33,375 nt of DNA from NCBI GenBank assembly GCA_001603075.1, contig LVBB01000070.1:1-33375 (forward strand), in the 5' to 3' direction. Position numbers and translations under genes: made by a program. This DNA is from Phycisphaerales bacterium Planc_01. GTDB lineage: Bacteria; Planctomycetota; Phycisphaerae; Sedimentisphaerales; Anaerobacaceae. The notes beneath the pieces are model-generated. The model ran no database searches. It was not told the DNA's origin and saw nothing but the letters and a program-made list of their open reading frames with translations. Below, one piece after another: positions 31,027-33,375 of this stretch; positions within the stretch are counted from its first letter, which is position 1, and each line of letters starts with the position of its first letter.

Positions 31027-33048
31027 CTATCGGACGGTGGGAAAGGCGCTGATGCGCAGCGTCGAGCAGCCGTAGGGCACCAGCGTGATGTCCTCGACGG
31101 GCCAGTCGTCCTGCTTGCCCTGCGGGCTCCATGGGATGGGGCCTGCCATGCCGCTGTAGAGCTGCCAGTGCGGCAGGCGCACGCCCTTGGTCCGGATCGC
31201 GATCGGCGCGTTGCGGAGGTTCCACGGCTCCCGTGCGGCAGCATCGCCCATCACCACCTTGTACGCCGCATCCATGTCCTTGAGGCCTTCCTCCAACAGC
31301 GCATAATTCCACGGGCTCGCCGGCTGAACCTCCCGGTAGTGGTCGTGTAACGTCCACGACTCCTCGATCCGAAGAGCATAGACCAGCGGTCCGCGCTCGA
31401 TGCTGACACTGTTCTCATGCCATCGTTCGGTTCGCATCATCATGGGCAGCGTCAACTCGACGATGTCCCCGTCGCTCCATCGCCTCTCGACCTTGGCGAT
31501 CCGTCCGGCTTCGAGCGTGTCTGCGAAGGACCGGCCATTGACTGTGATCTTGGCGTTGTGGCACCACGCCGGAACTCGCAGGTGCAGCGCGAATGTCACT
31601 GGATCGCTCGCGGCAACCGTGAAGCGCACCGATTCGCCAAACGGGTAGTTCGTCTGTTCCGTGATGGTCACCGTCTGGCCCTGGGCCACCTTGGCGGTGA
31701 CCTTCGAGGGGCCGTAGACCAGCGCCGCCAGGCCGTTGTCCGCCGACGCCATCCACAGGTGGCCGACGAACTTGGGCCAGCCCTGGTGCAGGTTGCACGT
31801 GCAGCAGGGGTAGCCGGTGAGCAGGCCGAATACGACGCCGTCGGTGGTGTGGTCGAAGAAGTTGTGCACGTGCATCGCGCACGTGACCTGATTGGCCTGC
31901 TGGAAGTACTGACGGGCCATGTAGTCGTCCGTCGCCTGTGTCGGCAGGGTGTTGTATGCGAGTTTCTCCAGGTGGTCGGCAAACGCGACGTCGCCTGTAA
32001 TCTCGAGCATCTTCTCCAGCGAGAACATCATCTCGACGCACGTGCAGAATTCGCTGCCCTGCGTCGGAACGCGTCCGTGCATCCCCTCGTCGGCGCCGTA
32101 GAGCCCGTGGGGCTGGCCGTGATACTTGCGAATGTCGGCGAATGCCTTCTTCACCGCGCGGAGGTGTTTGTCCTCGGGATGGAGTTGGTAGTAGACGATC
32201 GGCTCCTTGATTCCCTGAGCCAGGTTGACGCAGTGGAAGGCGCTGGCGCCGTCGGCGCCTTGCTCGTAACGGTGCAGCGCGATGTCACCGCGTTCCAGAA
32301 AGATCTCCGTGTAGGGATGCGTCTGCTCGCCGATCAGCTCGGCCAGCTCCAGCAGGAAGGCGTCGCCGGTGATGTTGTAGAGCCAGAGCACCACGAGCAG
32401 GTTGTCGCCGCCCCGGCGGTTGCCCCAGAACGACCAGTGGCCCAGCGGCGTTTTAGGCAGCTCGCGAAGCTGGTACCGGAAGTACTTCGTCATCACGTCA
32501 ACCACACGGGTGTCGCCGGTGGCCATGTAATACTGCTGGAGCACCTTGAGCATGACCATCTTGGGCCACCAGTCGCGTCGGGGGCTCTTCTGGATGCCCG
32601 GCTCCGGCGTCGGCGGTTGTTCGAACGGCACCGGCCCGATGTACCCGTCCTCGGTCTGGTGCGTCAGCGTCCACTCCACCCACGGGCGGACCTTCTCGAT
32701 CAGCGCGCGGTCCTTGAGGATGTAGGCCAGCGGCAGCAGTCCGTCGATCCAGTAGGGACCTCGCTCCCAGCCGTCGCCATCGCCGCCCAGCCAGCCGTTT
32801 CGCGGGCCCACGACTTGGGGATACAGCTCATCGAGCCGGCCGGTCATGCCGGAGGCCATGATCTCCAATTGCCCCCGCAGCCAGCCCGTCGGTTCGATCG
32901 CGCCGATGGGCAGTTCCGTGTACGGCTTGGCCGCCAGAGGCGCCCGATTGCTGATGTAGTGGGTAGAGCCCCGGCTCGCAGGCCCTGCGGACGACGTCGA
33001 ACAGATCAGCGTCACGATGACAAGTGAGATGACCGATGCGTTCTTCAT
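31027..33048 (-). CDS. Exported GH127-like beta-L-arabinofuranosidase (DUF1680)
   Basis: The 673-residue product has a signal peptide (residues 1-22, MKNASVISLVIVTLICSTSS) and then an (alpha/alpha)6-type catalytic domain with the DUF1680/GH127 marks: SEFCTCVEMMFSLEKML (the E-x-C segment, related to the Glu and Cys of HypBA1), HLEKLAYNTLPTQ, and YPCCTCNLHQGWPKF with the Cys pair that in GH127 holds the nucleophile and a zinc ligand. The C-terminus is beta-sandwich-like. It hydrolyses terminal arabinofuranose from plant or algal glycans; the sugar specificity is inferred. ATG 33048 follows AGGAG; ATG 33078 is an alternative upstream. Neighbouring genes indicate an exported polysaccharide-degradation lifestyle. 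Confidence 0.88.
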   Translation of the reverse strand: MKNASVISLVIVTLICSTSSAGPASRGSTHYISNRAPLAAKPYTELPIGAIEPTGWLRGQLEIMASGMTGRLDELYPQVVGPRNGWLGGDGDGWERGPYWIDGLLPLAYILKDRALIEKVRPWVEWTLTHQTEDGYIGPVPFEQPPTPEPGIQKSPRRDWWPKMVMLKVLQQYYMATGDTRVVDVMTKYFRYQLRELPKTPLGHWSFWGNRRGGDNLLVVLWLYNITGDAFLLELAELIGEQTHPYTEIFLERGDIALHRYEQGADGASAFHCVNLAQGIKEPIVYYQLHPEDKHLRAVKKAFADIRKYHGQPHGLYGADEGMHGRVPTQGSEFCTCVEMMFSLEKMLEITGDVAFADHLEKLAYNTLPTQATDDYMARQYFQQANQVTCAMHVHNFFDHTTDGVVFGLLTGYPCCTCNLHQGWPKFVGHLWMASADNGLAALVYGPSKVTAKVAQGQTVTITEQTNYPFGESVRFTVAASDPVTFALHLRVPAWCHNAKITVNGRSFADTLEAGRIAKVERRWSDGDIVELTLPMMMRTERWHENSVSIERGPLVYALRIEESWTLHDHYREVQPASPWNYALLEEGLKDMDAAYKVVMGDAAAREPWNLRNAPIAIRTKGVRLPHWQLYSGMAGPIPWSPQGKQDDWPVEDITLVPYGCSTLRISAFPTVR

Positions 33049-33198
33049 TCGGCTTGACTCCTGTAACGTCCTGACCATGCCGGTTCCAAGGTAACTGCCC
33101 CATCATCTATGCGGGCATCTCGTCTGTCAACAATCCGCTCATTGATCTGCCCACTCCAAGACTTGCGGTGCCGACGAGGTGATCGTGCAGATAGGAAG

Positions 33199-33227
33199 GG
33201 GGCTCGTACCACAGTGGCGCGAGCCCC
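33199..33227 (-). terminator. Terminator-like hairpin after the truncated gene
   Basis: GGGGCTCG (33199-33206) pairs with CGAGCCCC (33220-33227). On the minus strand it follows the stop of the truncated gene by 36 bp. The downstream CTTCCTATCT is only moderately T-rich. Confidence 0.45.
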
Positions 33228-33262
33228 AGGCTGTGTTGTATCAAAGGCAGAGTCTCACGGCG

Positions 33263-33375
33263 CTACTCTGCTGCGGCAGGGCGGCCGAATCCGACGTCGT
33301 CGATATAGACAATGCCGATGCCGCCGGCGGTCGGGTTGGTTCGGCTGCCGACGCCGATGGCCATCGTGTCCACCC
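33263..33375 (-). CDS. C-terminal fragment of an exported LamG/concanavalin-like protein
   Basis: Only the last 37 codons are inside the window; the gene continues past position 33375. The readable end, MAIGVGSRTNPTAGGIGIVY followed by IDDVGFGRPAAAE, is the form of the last beta-strand of laminin-G or carbohydrate-binding domains that are common in planctomycete exported proteins. The stop is at 33263-33265. It belongs to the same strand as the GH127-type gene and could be part of the same glycan-utilisation unit, though 214 bp separate them and a hairpin lies between. The overall function cannot be judged. Confidence 0.6.
   Translation of the reverse strand, partial: VDTMAIGVGSRTNPTAGGIGIVYIDDVGFGRPAAAE

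Noticed and set aside
31417-33027. 536-codon plus-strand frame opposite the GH127-type gene
   Set aside because: Same codon-phase shadow effect; the GH127-type protein has signal peptide, motifs and expected length.
1-33375. Mobile elements, integrases, CRISPR arrays, rRNA
   Set aside because: None is seen: no transposase-like protein, no regularly spaced repeats and no rRNA sequence.

Overview
The window looks like a chromosomal segment of a GC-rich planctomycete, most likely of the Phycisphaerae/Sedimentisphaerales type. This rests on two pseudopilin-like proteins with a C-terminal H-X(n)-DG signature, exported proteins ending in dockerin-type repeats (for example [21 protein letters not shown]), a GH127-type arabinofuranosidase and a CPBP protease fused to a planctomycete-style C-terminal domain. 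The lineage is inferred from protein style only. No insertion sequence, phage gene, integrase or CRISPR array was seen.

Region 1 (1-9315) starts with the tail of an RND metal-efflux pump and a tRNA-Pro(GGG), and then holds an iron-homeostasis island: a DtxR-family regulator, feoA and feoB, a second DtxR fused to a FeoA/SH3 domain, hemP, a membrane-anchored CbiX-like chelatase with a Cys-rich tail, a flavodoxin, a DUF2023 protein, a pseudopilin and an exported protein. Palindromes resembling DtxR/IdeR iron boxes (GTTAGG...CCTAAC) sit in front of dtxR1, feoB, dtxR2 (two copies) and hemP, so the island reads as one iron-responsive regulon.

Region 2 (9429-16269) is carbohydrate and envelope metabolism. 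It has manA and an ATP-grasp ligase divergent from a NusG/RfaH-like antiterminator, followed by a glucuronokinase-like GHMP kinase, a GalU-type uridylyltransferase and a UDP-glucuronate 4-epimerase-like enzyme. Together the last three could convert free glucuronate to UDP-GlcA and UDP-GalA, as in the plant salvage route. A lipoprotein cell-wall amidase closes the region.

Region 3 (16478-20773, minus strand) is a six-gene run that looks like a zinc-responsive (Zur) operon: a His-rich membrane protein, a Fur/Zur regulator, a small His/Cys-rich membrane protein, a His-tailed dockerin protein, a pseudopilin and a second dockerin protein. A 17-bp palindrome overlaps the -35 of a promoter with a perfect TATAAT. 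This is my best candidate for an undescribed system: a surface-assisted metal-acquisition operon. The iron island also ends in a pseudopilin and an exported protein, which is a notable parallel.

Region 4 (20949-26943, plus strand) carries a CcdA-like membrane protein, a TPR protein, ribF, a TM1266-like small regulator, an nrnA-type DHH phosphoesterase and the CPBP fusion. Region 5 (27063-33375, minus strand) carries a chemoreceptor with an extracytoplasmic zinc-binding CZB domain, cheW, a methyltransferase, the exported GH127-type enzyme and the end of another exported protein that runs off the window.
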